Positions 16,190 to 24,775 of a stretch of 43,099 nucleotides of DNA are shown in pieces. The DNA is from an uncultured Rhodobiaceae bacterium (GTDB lineage: Bacteria > Pseudomonadota > Alphaproteobacteria > Rhizobiales > TMED25). The notes beneath the pieces are model-generated. The model was not told where the DNA came from. It did no database searches and saw nothing but the letters and a program-made list of their open reading frames with translations. The first letter of the stretch is position 1. Each line of letters begins with the position of its first letter. Location: assembly GCA_913030915.1 (NCBI GenBank), contig CAJWEW010000011.1, positions 1 to 43,099 on the forward strand. Direction: 5' to 3'. A program made the translations under genes and the position numbers.

Positions 16190-16603
16190 CTATTCTTCCT
16201 TAATTTCATCCCTTTTTGGATTTGATTTTGCCATGGGGTCACCCCTTTCCTCTAAAACTTCAAGATATTGTGATGTTGCGTGTGCAATGCAGGGCCAGCC
16301 ACCGTACATACCAACATGTATCATAATCTCACAAATTTCTTCATGTGTGATACCAATATGGTGCGCACTTCTATAGTGTGAATGGGTTCCATGAGGTCTT
16401 GCGAGCGCAATATTTGCCGCAAGCGTAATCAATTGGCGATCACGCAGAGATAAATGGGGGCGATTCCAAATCTCTCCAAATAACGTTCCCACAGACAGTT
16501 GGTACATATCTTCAGAAATTTGTCTTTGATTTAGCATTGTATCTTCACGGCCCATTTCCAAAAGTTTTTTTAGACCTTTCGTATAATTATCTTCTTGTGT
16601 CAT
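16190..16603 (-). CDS. Carboxymuconolactone decarboxylase (CMD)-family protein
   Basis: 137-residue, all-helical CMD-domain protein. The central LSLRDRQLITLAANIALARP and the downstream HIGITHEEICEIMIHVGMYGGWP match 4-carboxymuconolactone decarboxylase-type proteins. The CxxC thiol pair of the AhpD peroxidase branch is absent, which favours the decarboxylase-like branch. Actual gamma-carboxymuconolactone activity is not supported because no other protocatechuate genes are here. It is divergent from the Gfo/Idh gene at 16703 across a region holding a perfect inverted repeat. Confidence 0.85.
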   Translation of the reverse strand: MTQEDNYTKGLKKLLEMGREDTMLNQRQISEDMYQLSVGTLFGEIWNRPHLSLRDRQLITLAANIALARPHGTHSHYRSAHHIGITHEEICEIMIHVGMYGGWPCIAHATSQYLEVLEERGDPMAKSNPKRDEIKEE

Positions 16604-16644
16604 TTCTTTCCCTCTAAATAATATTCATATTTTGTTTTATTTTT

Positions 16645-16661
16645 ATTGATTACAAATCAAT
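16645..16661. promoter_or_regulatory. Inverted repeat, candidate operator
   Basis: ATTGATT-ACA-AATCAAT, seven-base perfect arms with a three-base spacer. It lies about midway between the divergent CMD-family and Gfo/Idh gene starts, where a shared regulator would bind. The base composition is low complexity, so chance is possible. Confidence 0.4.
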
Positions 16662-16702
16662 TTATGTAAATATTATACAATTAATCTTAAAATAAAATCA
16701 TT

Positions 16703-17782
16703 ATGCAACTAAATCATCAAGAAATTGGAATTGGTATTATCGGATGCGGTAGAATGGGTAACCTAAGGTCATCTATTTCTAGAAATAATTCTTCTGTAAA
16801 ATATATTGGAATTTCAGATATAGACTCAGGGAAAGCGCATCAGCTTGGTGAAAGAATAAATGCAGACATAGTTAGTACAAATAATTCAGATATTATTAAT
16901 GATGAAAATGTCCATGCTCTTATCGTTTCGACAAGCGAGCCTGAGCATTACAAACCAGTCATAAGTGCACTTGAGAGAGGTAAGCCTGTACTTGTGGAGA
17001 AACCGATTGCTTTGAGCATCAATGAAGCAGAAAAAATGGTTGAAGCCGCTGCAAAAAATAGTACAAGTTTGCATGTCGGCTACACGCTTCGATTTAATCG
17101 GCATTACTTAATTGGGAAACAACAGATAATTGAGAATAAAGTTGGTAATATATTATCTTGCGTAGGACGTTTTAATAACACACAAAGAACTGGAGCAGAA
17201 ATTTTAAAAAGATCAAAACATATATCCTTTGTCAATGATGCATTAACTTACCTTGTTGATCTTTTTGGATGGTACCTTGATGGAAAAATACCAAAAGAGA
17301 TAGTTGCAAAAGGCCACGGTAAAATATACAGAAAAGATGGGTTTGACGTGGATGAAATTGCAGCCGCAATAATAACTTACGATGACGGTACAATCGTCAA
17401 CCTATCGATGGGATACGCATTGCCAAAAAATTATCCATCCCATGGGAGGCTAGTGAGGGCAGAAATTATTGGAGAAAATGGTTTACTTTTTTTTGATGAT
17501 GATAGAAAAGAGCATATTGGTTTCTCAGAGAGCGGCATGCACCATGCATACGTGGATACGGATACTGAAATGGGCTTTTTAACCAGTAATGCCTCTGGAA
17601 ATTGGGCGGTTGATAAATATTGGGGTCCATTTGCTGACGAGACTCGTTCATGGTTAGAGTTTATAACCCAAGGAATAGCATGCCCAAATACTACAGGAGA
17701 AGAAGGTCTTCAAAATCTTAAAATTACCTTAGGCATAGAGAAGTCAATAAAACTAAATGAAACTATAAAACTTGAGGTCTAG
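16703..17782 (+). CDS. Gfo/Idh/MocA-family NAD(P)-dependent oxidoreductase
   Basis: 359-residue dehydrogenase with the N-terminal Rossmann motif IGIIGCGRMG and the conserved E-K-P signature (GKPVLVEKPIALSINEAE). This is followed by HVGYTLRFNRHY, the usual substrate-domain entry. The family oxidises sugars, inositols and other cyclic polyols, or reduces imines. The stop is directly followed by the ATG of the amidohydrolase gene, so both are one transcript. I see no features that identify the substrate. Confidence 0.9.
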   Translation: MQLNHQEIGIGIIGCGRMGNLRSSISRNNSSVKYIGISDIDSGKAHQLGERINADIVSTNNSDIINDENVHALIVSTSEPEHYKPVISALERGKPVLVEKPIALSINEAEKMVEAAAKNSTSLHVGYTLRFNRHYLIGKQQIIENKVGNILSCVGRFNNTQRTGAEILKRSKHISFVNDALTYLVDLFGWYLDGKIPKEIVAKGHGKIYRKDGFDVDEIAAAIITYDDGTIVNLSMGYALPKNYPSHGRLVRAEIIGENGLLFFDDDRKEHIGFSESGMHHAYVDTDTEMGFLTSNASGNWAVDKYWGPFADETRSWLEFITQGIACPNTTGEEGLQNLKITLGIEKSIKLNETIKLEV

Positions 17783-18781
17783 ATGAAAGTTATCGATATA
17801 CATTCTCATATACTGCCGGCATCTTTGAGAGTCGCTTATGAAAATAATGAGCTGTGGTATGGTACGAAAATTGAACGAAATAAAGAAGGAAGAACTATAC
17901 TAACAACTGGAAAACGAAAAAACGTAATGAGTACGCCTGAGTATTGGACTCCATATAAAGAACGTATCGCTCTAATGGATGATGCAGAAGTAGATACCCA
18001 ATTATTATCTCTTAATCCACAACTACTCCGAGATAGTGACCCAATTGATATCGCGTTTGATGCATGCAAAGACGTAAATGATGAAATAGCTAACGCTGTC
18101 AGCAATCGTCCTGATAGATATCAAGGCTTGGGGACCATTCCAATCAAGGACCCTGAAAGATCCATATTAGAGCTTAATAGGATTATGAACGAACTAAACT
18201 TAAAAGGTATCATTATCGGCTCCCATATTGATCATACGAACCTAAACCAGCACCATTTCTATGAAATCCTGATGGAAGCAGAGAAACTAGGTGCCTTTAT
18301 TTTGCTTCATCCGCTCTCTACAAGAGCCCATAATATTATGGGAGAATATCATTTAATTAATCTCATTGGTAATCCAATGGAAACCACAACAGCCGCTGCA
18401 AATCTTATTTTCTCAGGATTCATGGATCAATTACCAAATATAAAAATTTGTTTATCGCATGCGGGTGGCTATTTACCATTTGCCATTGGAAGATTTGACC
18501 ATGCATACAATACTCGAAAAGATGTTAGTGATAATTTGAATAGTAAACCTTCTGATTATCTCAGAAAATTCTATTATGATACGATTACTCATTCCGATAC
18601 TGGACTAAATCAAGTAATTGAGATAATTGGCTCTGATAAAATATTACTTGGTACCGATTTCCCGGCTGATATGGGCGTAAAAAAACCATTAAAATGGATT
18701 GAAAGCATTAATTTTTCAGAAGATATAAAAAATAATATTTGTTCAGTTAATGCAGAGAAAGCTCTTGGACTTAGTCAGTAG
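17783..18781 (+). CDS. Amidohydrolase-2 family metal-dependent hydrolase/decarboxylase (ACMSD-like)
   Basis: 332-residue TIM-barrel protein of the amidohydrolase_2 group. It has the metal-binding HxH near the N-terminus (IDIHSH), a later H in LLHPLS, SHAGG, and the terminal aspartate in LLGTDFPADMG. Relatives include aminocarboxymuconate-semialdehyde decarboxylase, gamma-resorcylate decarboxylase and lactone hydrolases, so decarboxylation or hydrolysis of a cyclic acid is plausible. It begins at the base after the Gfo/Idh stop. Its end overlaps the convergent second Gfo/Idh gene by 11 bases. Confidence 0.88.
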   Translation: MKVIDIHSHILPASLRVAYENNELWYGTKIERNKEGRTILTTGKRKNVMSTPEYWTPYKERIALMDDAEVDTQLLSLNPQLLRDSDPIDIAFDACKDVNDEIANAVSNRPDRYQGLGTIPIKDPERSILELNRIMNELNLKGIIIGSHIDHTNLNQHHFYEILMEAEKLGAFILLHPLSTRAHNIMGEYHLINLIGNPMETTTAAANLIFSGFMDQLPNIKICLSHAGGYLPFAIGRFDHAYNTRKDVSDNLNSKPSDYLRKFYYDTITHSDTGLNQVIEIIGSDKILLGTDFPADMGVKKPLKWIESINFSEDIKNNICSVNAEKALGLSQ

Positions 18782-19730
18782 CTTCATGAAGAAACTTGTA
18801 AATATCAATTGACTCGGAAATTGTTGATTGCGAATGCGTTGTGATTTTATCAATGCAATTGAGAAAATAATTAATTTGACTTGTGTGAAGATTCTTAAAT
18901 TCTTTATATTCACAAATGTCATATTTTTTTTCACTTTGACGCAAGATCAACGGTAAATTTGGTTGTATCGAACAGAATCCCATTAAGCCAGGTCCACTTA
19001 TATTTACATATTGCACAAAATCATTTGAGATCATGTCAGCCTCAATAGTAATTGAGACACCTGATCTATTCCTTGCTTTGACTGTTATGAAGTCTTCCGC
19101 AAGAAGGTCATTTTTATCGATCATACTCTCTCTATCAGGTCTATATGTTTGGATATCAATTTCTTCAATATTGTCAATTTGACCAAAATACCAATTTGCT
19201 AGATCGAGCATATGAACAAAAAGTTCATTGATTGCGCCACCTCCTTTATTTTTTGAGAACTGCCACGCGTTTTTTATGCCTGGGCTTGCAATTCTTAAAT
19301 ATGCACTTTGAACTTGGTTTTGATTTGCTTCAATAAACTCTTTCATTTCAATATGTGAAGGTGAAAACTTATAGATATATCCACCCATAACCGTTAAACC
19401 CTTCTCATTTGACAAATGTTCAAATTTAAATAGATTGTCCAAATTTAATGATAATGGTTTTTCGCATAAGATATGCTTATTGTTATTAATTAATGTTTCA
19501 ATAAGCCTGTCATGTGTCTTTGGTGGTGTGCAAATTGAATAAATACCAATATCTGGAAGAGCAACCAAATCGTCAATTTTCTTAAATTGAAGATTATATT
19601 CTGTAGCTAACTCACGAGCCCTTGACTCAATGACGTCAAATAAGAAGATATCTTTTATACCATTCTCAAGATATCCAATAATATGCTTTGGGGCTTGCCT
19701 TCCGCACCCAATTATACCAATTTTCTTCAT
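18771..19730 (-). CDS. Gfo/Idh/MocA-family oxidoreductase (second copy)
   Basis: 319 residues with the Rossmann motif IGIIGCGRQAPKHI and the EKP signature (HILCEKPLSLNLDN), then a substrate domain containing GGAINELFVHMLDLANWYFG. It is clearly diverged from the neighbouring 359-residue Gfo/Idh protein: it is shorter, and the residues after the glycine motif differ. It is therefore not a recent tandem copy. Two Gfo/Idh enzymes around one amidohydrolase suggest successive steps on one substrate, which is inference. The start ATG is at 19730, with divergent nadK 122 bases away. Confidence 0.9.
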   Translation of the reverse strand: MKKIGIIGCGRQAPKHIIGYLENGIKDIFLFDVIESRARELATEYNLQFKKIDDLVALPDIGIYSICTPPKTHDRLIETLINNNKHILCEKPLSLNLDNLFKFEHLSNEKGLTVMGGYIYKFSPSHIEMKEFIEANQNQVQSAYLRIASPGIKNAWQFSKNKGGGAINELFVHMLDLANWYFGQIDNIEEIDIQTYRPDRESMIDKNDLLAEDFITVKARNRSGVSITIEADMISNDFVQYVNISGPGLMGFCSIQPNLPLILRQSEKKYDICEYKEFKNLHTSQINYFLNCIDKITTHSQSTISESIDIYKFLHEATD

Positions 19731-19801
19731 GATAATGCCATCTTACACAAGGAAGTAATCAAATATTATTTAATAAATCATGTAATTATGATACATATGA
19801 T

Positions 19802-19833
19802 ATTTGAAACAAGTTTAACCGCATTTGAAACAA
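19802..19833. repeat. Direct repeat ATTTGAAACAA upstream of nadK
   Basis: Two exact 11-base copies at 19802-19812 and 19823-19833, start to start 21 bases, which is two helical turns. The second ends 19 bases before the nadK ATG. The phasing is suitable for a dimeric activator or repressor, but no regulator is known and chance cannot be excluded. Confidence 0.4.
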
Positions 19834-19852
19834 TAATAAATATAGAAATATA

Positions 19853-20620
19853 ATGGCTGTTAAAAAAATAACATTCATTGCAAGTGAAACTTCACAAGCG
19901 ACTGAAGCAAAAGAGAAATTAACTGGATTATATGGAAATTCTGATATCGAGGATGCTGAATTTATTGTCGCCTTGGGAGGTGATGGTCTAATGTTACAAG
20001 TACTTCATCAGTTCATTGGATCCGGCATACCAATTTATGGGATGAACTGCGGGTCCGTTGGATTTCTTATGAATGAATTAAGCTTTGATCATCTAGATAA
20101 AAAGCTGGAAAACTCTGAAATAACAGAAATTAACCCACTTAAAATGTCAGTGATAGATGTATCTGGGAAAGAGCACAGTGAAATCGCAATAAATGAGGTT
20201 GCCTTAACACGAACGACCTACCAAGCAGCAAAACTAAAAATTTCTATAAATGATAAGGTCCGCCTGAATGAGCTAATCTCAGATGGCTTATTAATATCTA
20301 CCCCAGCAGGCAGTACTGCTTATAATCTTTCTGCAGATGGACCAATTTTACCTATCAATGCAAAATTGATGGCCCTAACCCCAACAAGTCCATTTAGACC
20401 AAGGAGATGGAAGGGGGCACTGCTGGATATTAATTCAATTGTTGAAATCGACGTACTTGATCCAGAATACAGAAAGGTAAATGCCACAGCGGATAGTCAT
20501 GAAATAATGGATGCGCATAAAATAGTTGTTTCAAATGATGAGACACTGTCCTTAAAGATTATGTTTGACCCAGATCATAATCTTGAAGAAAGAATAATTA
20601 CGGAGCAATTTTCTTCCTAA
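19853..20620 (+). CDS. nadK: NAD kinase
   Basis: Phosphorylates NAD to NADP in the cytoplasm. The 255 residues carry the GGDG catalytic motif ([11 protein letters not shown]), [22 protein letters not shown], and the NAD-binding [25 protein letters not shown]. The length is the compact form usual in alphaproteobacteria, without an N-terminal extension. The gene is monocistronic. Its last four bases overlap the thrS stop on the other strand. A phased direct repeat lies just upstream of the start. Confidence 0.96.
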   Translation: MAVKKITFIASETSQATEAKEKLTGLYGNSDIEDAEFIVALGGDGLMLQVLHQFIGSGIPIYGMNCGSVGFLMNELSFDHLDKKLENSEITEINPLKMSVIDVSGKEHSEIAINEVALTRTTYQAAKLKISINDKVRLNELISDGLLISTPAGSTAYNLSADGPILPINAKLMALTPTSPFRPRRWKGALLDINSIVEIDVLDPEYRKVNATADSHEIMDAHKIVVSNDETLSLKIMFDPDHNLEERIITEQFSS

Positions 20621-22563
20621 AGGCTAAAATCTGGTGGATTTGCCCTACTTCGGATCCCTGATATTGCATCGTCAATCTTTATAGTTTTTTGCTCATCATT
20701 ACCCAATTCTCTGATAGTAACCGTTCCCTCTTCAACCTCTTTTTGACCTATAACAAATAATATCGGGATCTTTACAGAGATATGTTCCCTAATTTTATAG
20801 CTTATTTTCTCATTACGGAGGTCTATTTCAGCCCTTAAATTAACCATTGAGCATCTCTCAAATATATCTTTTGCATATTGATCGCATTGTGAGTTGATAG
20901 TTACAATTACTATTTGAGTCGGAGATATCCAAAGGGGTAAACGGCCAGCATAGTGTTCAATTAGTATTCCTGTAAATCGTTCCAATGATCCAAATATAGC
21001 TCGGTGCAGCATAACGGGAACATGCTTCTCACCGTCACTTCCGATATAGAATGAGCCTAGTCTTCCTGGGAGATTGAAGTCGACTTGAAGCGTACCACAT
21101 TGCCAATCTCGTCCTATTGCATCTCGCAACACATACTCTAGTTTTGGGCCATAAAAAGCACCTTCGCCTGGGTTTAGTTCGAATTTTTGGTTTGTTGACT
21201 CCACAGCATCAATAAGTGCCTTTTCTGCCTTATCCCAGATTTCGTCATCCCCCACCCTCTTTTCTGGCCTGTCCGAAAATTTTACGACTATGTCTTCAAA
21301 GCCAAAATCTTTGTATATTGACAAAATCAACTCATGGACTTTAACACACTCTTCTTTTATCTGCTGCTCTGTCAGAAAAATATGCCCGTCATCTTGTGTG
21401 AAATGCCTAACTCTCATCAGCCCGTGCAATGCACCTGATGGTTCATATCTATGAACCTTACCAAATTCAGCGTATTTAATTGGTAAGTCACGATAACTCT
21501 TAAGACCATTTTTAAATATCTGCACATGACCCGGGCAATTCATCGGTTTTAGTGCAAATATTTTCTCATCTGGAGTGGTGCTTGTAAACATATTGTCTCC
21601 AAATTTTTCCCAATGTCCTGATTTTTCCCATAAGGACCTATCCAGCATATCGGGTGTATTGACCTCAAGGTATCCGGCATTCATTCCCTTACGTTTCATG
21701 TAATCAATTAATTCAGTAAATAGCTTCCAACCCTTTTTATGCCAAAACACAGATCCTGGGCCCTCCTCCTGAAAATGGAATAGATCCATCTCTCTACCAA
21801 GCTTTCTGTGATCTCGTTTTTCAGCTTCCTCAAGCATATTGAGGTAAGAGCTTAACTGATCATTTGTGCTCCAAGCGGTACCATAAATTCTTTGAAGCAT
21901 TACATTGCTAGAGTCGCCTCGCCAATATGCACCAGCGATTTTCATAAGTTTAAATGCTTTACCGATTTGCCCTGTTGAAACCATGTGGGGGCCTCTACAG
22001 AGATCAAACCAATTACCCTGCGAATATAGATTTATATTCTCTCCCTCTGGAATATCCTTTATGAGCTCAACCTTAAATTCTTCTTTTTTTTCTTGAAAAA
22101 TTTTAATGGCCTCATCACGACTCACCACAGTTTTTTCAAATTTTGCATTTTGTGAAACTATTTCATGCATCTTTTTTTCAATTTTTACGAAATCTTCTGG
22201 CTTAAATGACTCTTCACGATAAAAATCATAATAGAAACCATTTTCGATAACAGGTCCTATAGTTACTTGGGTTTCGGGAAATAAAATCTGAACCGCTTCA
22301 GCCAGTATGTGGGCACAGTCATGCCGAATGAGATCAAGTGCTTCTGGATCCTCCCTTGTCAAAAACTCAATGTTGGAGTCGTTCGGAAGACTGTCCGTTA
22401 GATCTGTGATTGTACCGTTTACTTTTACTGCAACTGTTTTTTTTAATAATGATGGGGATATGGATTTAGCAAGTTCGGCCCCGTTAATTTTGTCGTGAAA
22501 ATCTTTGCTGGAACCATCAAGCAATTTATATGTATACATGTCTAACTCAATCTCTGTTAACAA
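20617..22563 (-). CDS. thrS: Threonyl-tRNA synthetase
   Basis: 648-residue class II synthetase in the standard order: N-terminal TGS domain (about 1-60), editing domain with [10 protein letters not shown] (HxxxH), the catalytic core with [10 protein letters not shown] and [13 protein letters not shown] (motif 2), motif 3 around [13 protein letters not shown], and the C-terminal anticodon-binding domain (from about 540). All parts are complete, so charging and proofreading should both work. It is the last gene of a leftward run IscU-like - yidD - thrS. No T-box or tRNA-like leader is visible in the 43 bases before the start. Confidence 0.97.
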   Translation of the reverse strand: MLTEIELDMYTYKLLDGSSKDFHDKINGAELAKSISPSLLKKTVAVKVNGTITDLTDSLPNDSNIEFLTREDPEALDLIRHDCAHILAEAVQILFPETQVTIGPVIENGFYYDFYREESFKPEDFVKIEKKMHEIVSQNAKFEKTVVSRDEAIKIFQEKKEEFKVELIKDIPEGENINLYSQGNWFDLCRGPHMVSTGQIGKAFKLMKIAGAYWRGDSSNVMLQRIYGTAWSTNDQLSSYLNMLEEAEKRDHRKLGREMDLFHFQEEGPGSVFWHKKGWKLFTELIDYMKRKGMNAGYLEVNTPDMLDRSLWEKSGHWEKFGDNMFTSTTPDEKIFALKPMNCPGHVQIFKNGLKSYRDLPIKYAEFGKVHRYEPSGALHGLMRVRHFTQDDGHIFLTEQQIKEECVKVHELILSIYKDFGFEDIVVKFSDRPEKRVGDDEIWDKAEKALIDAVESTNQKFELNPGEGAFYGPKLEYVLRDAIGRDWQCGTLQVDFNLPGRLGSFYIGSDGEKHVPVMLHRAIFGSLERFTGILIEHYAGRLPLWISPTQIVIVTINSQCDQYAKDIFERCSMVNLRAEIDLRNEKISYKIREHISVKIPILFVIGQKEVEEGTVTIRELGNDEQKTIKIDDAISGIRSRANPPDFSL

Positions 22564-22606
22564 ATCAGGTAAGTACCAATAGTATTAATGATTATTACGC
22601 AGATAA

Positions 22607-22894
22607 TCAATTATTTTTTTTTATTTTATAGCTCCATGGCTTATACCAAATACAACTTTTTGGTAATTCGTTTGGGACAGGGTCATACCCATGGCCCGAG
22701 AGAGGATGGCATCTAAGAAATCTATATAAAAATAACCAGCCACCAGCCCATATACCAAATTTCTTAATCGCCTCAAGTGCATAATTTGAACAAGACGGCA
22801 GATATCTACATCTGTTTCCTAAAAAATAAGATAGGGTATATTGATATATTTTGATCAATAATATAAATGGAAAATTAAATATAGTCTTTAACAT
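22607..22894 (-). CDS. yidD: Membrane protein insertion efficiency factor YidD
   Basis: 95-residue YidD/haemolysin-alpha-like protein thought to assist YidC/SecYEG in inserting inner-membrane proteins. The family core is plain: YQYTLSYFLGNRCRYLPSCS, the YALEAIKKFG helix, and RFLRCHPLSGHGYDPVP, with the three conserved cysteines. It lies 12 bases after the IscU-like gene and 43 bases before thrS, away from the usual rnpA-yidD-yidC cluster. That displacement is common in alphaproteobacteria as far as I recall. Confidence 0.93.
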   Translation of the reverse strand: MLKTIFNFPFILLIKIYQYTLSYFLGNRCRYLPSCSNYALEAIKKFGIWAGGWLFLYRFLRCHPLSGHGYDPVPNELPKSCIWYKPWSYKIKKNN

Positions 22895-22906
22895 AAACGA
22901 TTTTGA

Positions 22907-23326
22907 CTAATTATCTTGGATGGCCTCATTTACGGCCTCAAAAGTAAGCAAGGTTGAAGAATGTCGCGATTTATAGTCCCTTACAGGTTCTAGATAGCCA
23001 AGATCTGACCACTTACCTTCAGGTGCAGGTCCGTGTTCCTTAAGCATTTTATTCATTTGTTCTCCGATAAGCAGCAATTCATCTACAGTTGAACCAATAA
23101 TATTACTGGCCATGATAGATGATGATGCTTGACCTAATGCGCATGCCTTAACCTCATGCGCAAACTCTGTCACAATATTATCCGATAGGACAATGTCTAC
23201 TGTTACCTTGGAACCACATAGTCTGCTCACTTTGGTTACAGATCTGCTTGGATTTTTTAGACGCCCAATATGTGAAATATTTGCGGCTAATTCGATTATT
23301 TTATTATTATAAACGTCGTCTAACAT
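22907..23326 (-). CDS. Iron-sulfur cluster assembly scaffold, IscU/NifU-like
   Basis: 139-residue IscU-fold protein. It has a first cysteine in RLCGSKVTVDI and a second in KACALGQASSSIMA. The C-terminal position where IscU and SufU have a third cysteine reads RHSSTLLTF, a serine. This three-to-two cysteine change occurs in alphaproteobacterial members annotated as scaffold proteins, so cluster assembly may differ from the classical scaffold. It starts the IscU-like - yidD - thrS operon and is divergent from folE across 140 bases. Confidence 0.85.
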   Translation of the reverse strand: MLDDVYNNKIIELAANISHIGRLKNPSRSVTKVSRLCGSKVTVDIVLSDNIVTEFAHEVKACALGQASSSIMASNIIGSTVDELLLIGEQMNKMLKEHGPAPEGKWSDLGYLEPVRDYKSRHSSTLLTFEAVNEAIQDN

Positions 23327-23466
23327 TACAAGTTTTAATACTATCGGTGAATGAATTAATTGTATTTAAAATATATCATACATATATTGATAAATAATAG
23401 ATTTTAACATATATTCAACTTTTATATATTAACAATTATCACCAAACATACCTGGAGCAACCTATA

Positions 23467-24075
23467 ATGAACAAAAATTCAAAAATTACAAGCTTTGAGA
23501 GGGCCCCCTCCATACCCTCAAGAGAAGAAGCTGAAGATGCAGTGAGGACAATTCTTGCCTGGATTGGCGAAGACCCTGATAGAGAAGGCTTGCTCGAAAC
23601 ACCACGCAGATTCATCGACGCATATAAGGAATTTTTTAAGGGTTATAATGAAGACGGTATCGATGTTTTATCAAAAACCTTTAGTGAAGTTGGAGGCTAT
23701 GATGACCTCGTGCTCCTCAAAGATATTCAATTTAACTCATTTTGTGAACATCATATGATACCATTTATTGGTAAAGCTCACGTTGCGTATTTACCATCAA
23801 ATCGTGTTGTTGGAATATCAAAGATTGCGAGACTTGTCGATATTTATGCACAGCGTCTTCAAACGCAAGAAACAATGACAGCGGAAATTGCAAACGCTCT
23901 CAGCCAATCACTTAACCCACGGGGTGTTGCAATAATTTTAGATGCAGAACATATGTGTATGTCTCTAAGGGGCGTAAAGAAAGATCAAGTTTCAACGATC
24001 ACAACAAGGTTTACAGGGGAATTTGAGACAAATGAAGCACTCAGGGATCGCTTTATGAAGCTGACAAATAACTAG
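23467..24075 (+). CDS. folE: GTP cyclohydrolase I
   Basis: Makes 7,8-dihydroneopterin triphosphate from GTP, the first step of folate synthesis. The 202 residues include the zinc-binding FCEHHMIPF and [10 protein letters not shown] segments and [20 protein letters not shown], complete to the C-terminal TRF motif ([11 protein letters not shown]). TGGAG lies about ten bases before the ATG. The gene is followed by hisI after four bases. The folE-hisI pair, divergent from an IscU-like gene, is an arrangement seen in many alphaproteobacteria. Confidence 0.97.
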   Translation: MNKNSKITSFERAPSIPSREEAEDAVRTILAWIGEDPDREGLLETPRRFIDAYKEFFKGYNEDGIDVLSKTFSEVGGYDDLVLLKDIQFNSFCEHHMIPFIGKAHVAYLPSNRVVGISKIARLVDIYAQRLQTQETMTAEIANALSQSLNPRGVAIILDAEHMCMSLRGVKKDQVSTITTRFTGEFETNEALRDRFMKLTNN

Positions 24076-24079
24076 CTAA

Positions 24080-24562
24080 ATGAGAGACATGGTAGATATT
24101 CCACTCGCAAAAAGAGAGAGTGTCTTTGAGGTCGAAGAAGGTACAACTCTAGCACCAAAATTCGATGAAAACGGACTTATTCCAGTTGTAACAACTGACA
24201 GTGTATCAGGTGAAGTCCTTATGCATGGTTACATGAATAAAGAAGCTCTTACGCTTACTATACAAAACAAGGAAGCATACTACTGGAGCAGATCACGTGA
24301 GTCCATATGGCATAAAGGTAAAACCTCAGGACTGACTCAGAAGGTCAGCAGTATACGCATTGATGATGATCAGGACTCAATCTGGCTCATAGTTGATGTT
24401 GAAGGAGTCGGAGCAAGCTGCCACGTTGGCTATAGATCCTGCTTCTATCGCTCGATCAATTTTGACGGTAAAAATAAAGCTGTACTCAAATTTGAAGAAA
24501 AAGAGAAATTATTTGATCCGGAGGTTGTATATGAAGGTCAAGAAAACCCAACTAAGCTATAG
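24080..24562 (+). CDS. hisI: Phosphoribosyl-AMP cyclohydrolase
   Basis: Opens the adenine ring of phosphoribosyl-AMP in histidine synthesis. The 160 residues contain VLMHGYMNKEAL, YYWSRSRESIWHKG(K)TSG and the zinc-site run DVEGVGASCHVGYRSCFYR. There is no HisE pyrophosphohydrolase domain, so this is the single-domain form. The N-terminus is about 35 residues longer than minimal HisI. An alternative ATG lies nine bases downstream. Its stop shares the palindrome CTATAG with the stop of the convergent DUF3126 gene. Confidence 0.95.
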   Translation: MRDMVDIPLAKRESVFEVEEGTTLAPKFDENGLIPVVTTDSVSGEVLMHGYMNKEALTLTIQNKEAYYWSRSRESIWHKGKTSGLTQKVSSIRIDDDQDSIWLIVDVEGVGASCHVGYRSCFYRSINFDGKNKAVLKFEEKEKLFDPEVVYEGQENPTKL

Positions 24563-24763
24563 ATCAATATCTAAAATTGCCATATTGAAAGAATAAGAGA
24601 CTTCCCCCTCATCGTCATCCCTAAAGATAACGCCCATAAATTCGTCGCCTACATATACCTCCATTGAGTCATCTTTCTTTGGACGCTCGACGATACGGAT
24701 AACATTGGACTGAAATTTATCCCTGAGATAGCCCTGTAGCTTTTCAATTTCTTTTTTTTGCAT
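24557..24763 (-). CDS. DUF3126 family protein
   Basis: 68-residue small acidic protein with the complete DUF3126 pattern: IEKLQGYLRDKF, VYVGDEFMGVIFRDDDEGE and the invariant ending FNMAILDIDL. The family is largely alphaproteobacterial and of unknown function, so it helps place the organism. It begins 12 bases after the cysE stop and is probably co-transcribed with it. Six bases overlap hisI on the other strand. Confidence 0.9.
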   Translation of the reverse strand: MQKKEIEKLQGYLRDKFQSNVIRIVERPKKDDSMEVYVGDEFMGVIFRDDDEGEVSYSFNMAILDIDL

Positions 24764-24775
24764 GAAGAACTCTAT

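Noticed and set aside
16703-18781. Gfo/Idh plus amidohydrolase read as LigC/LigI of the protocatechuate 4,5-cleavage pathway.
   Set aside because: No ring-cleavage dioxygenase, hydratase or aldolase is present, and the Gfo/Idh protein looks more like polyol or sugar dehydrogenases.
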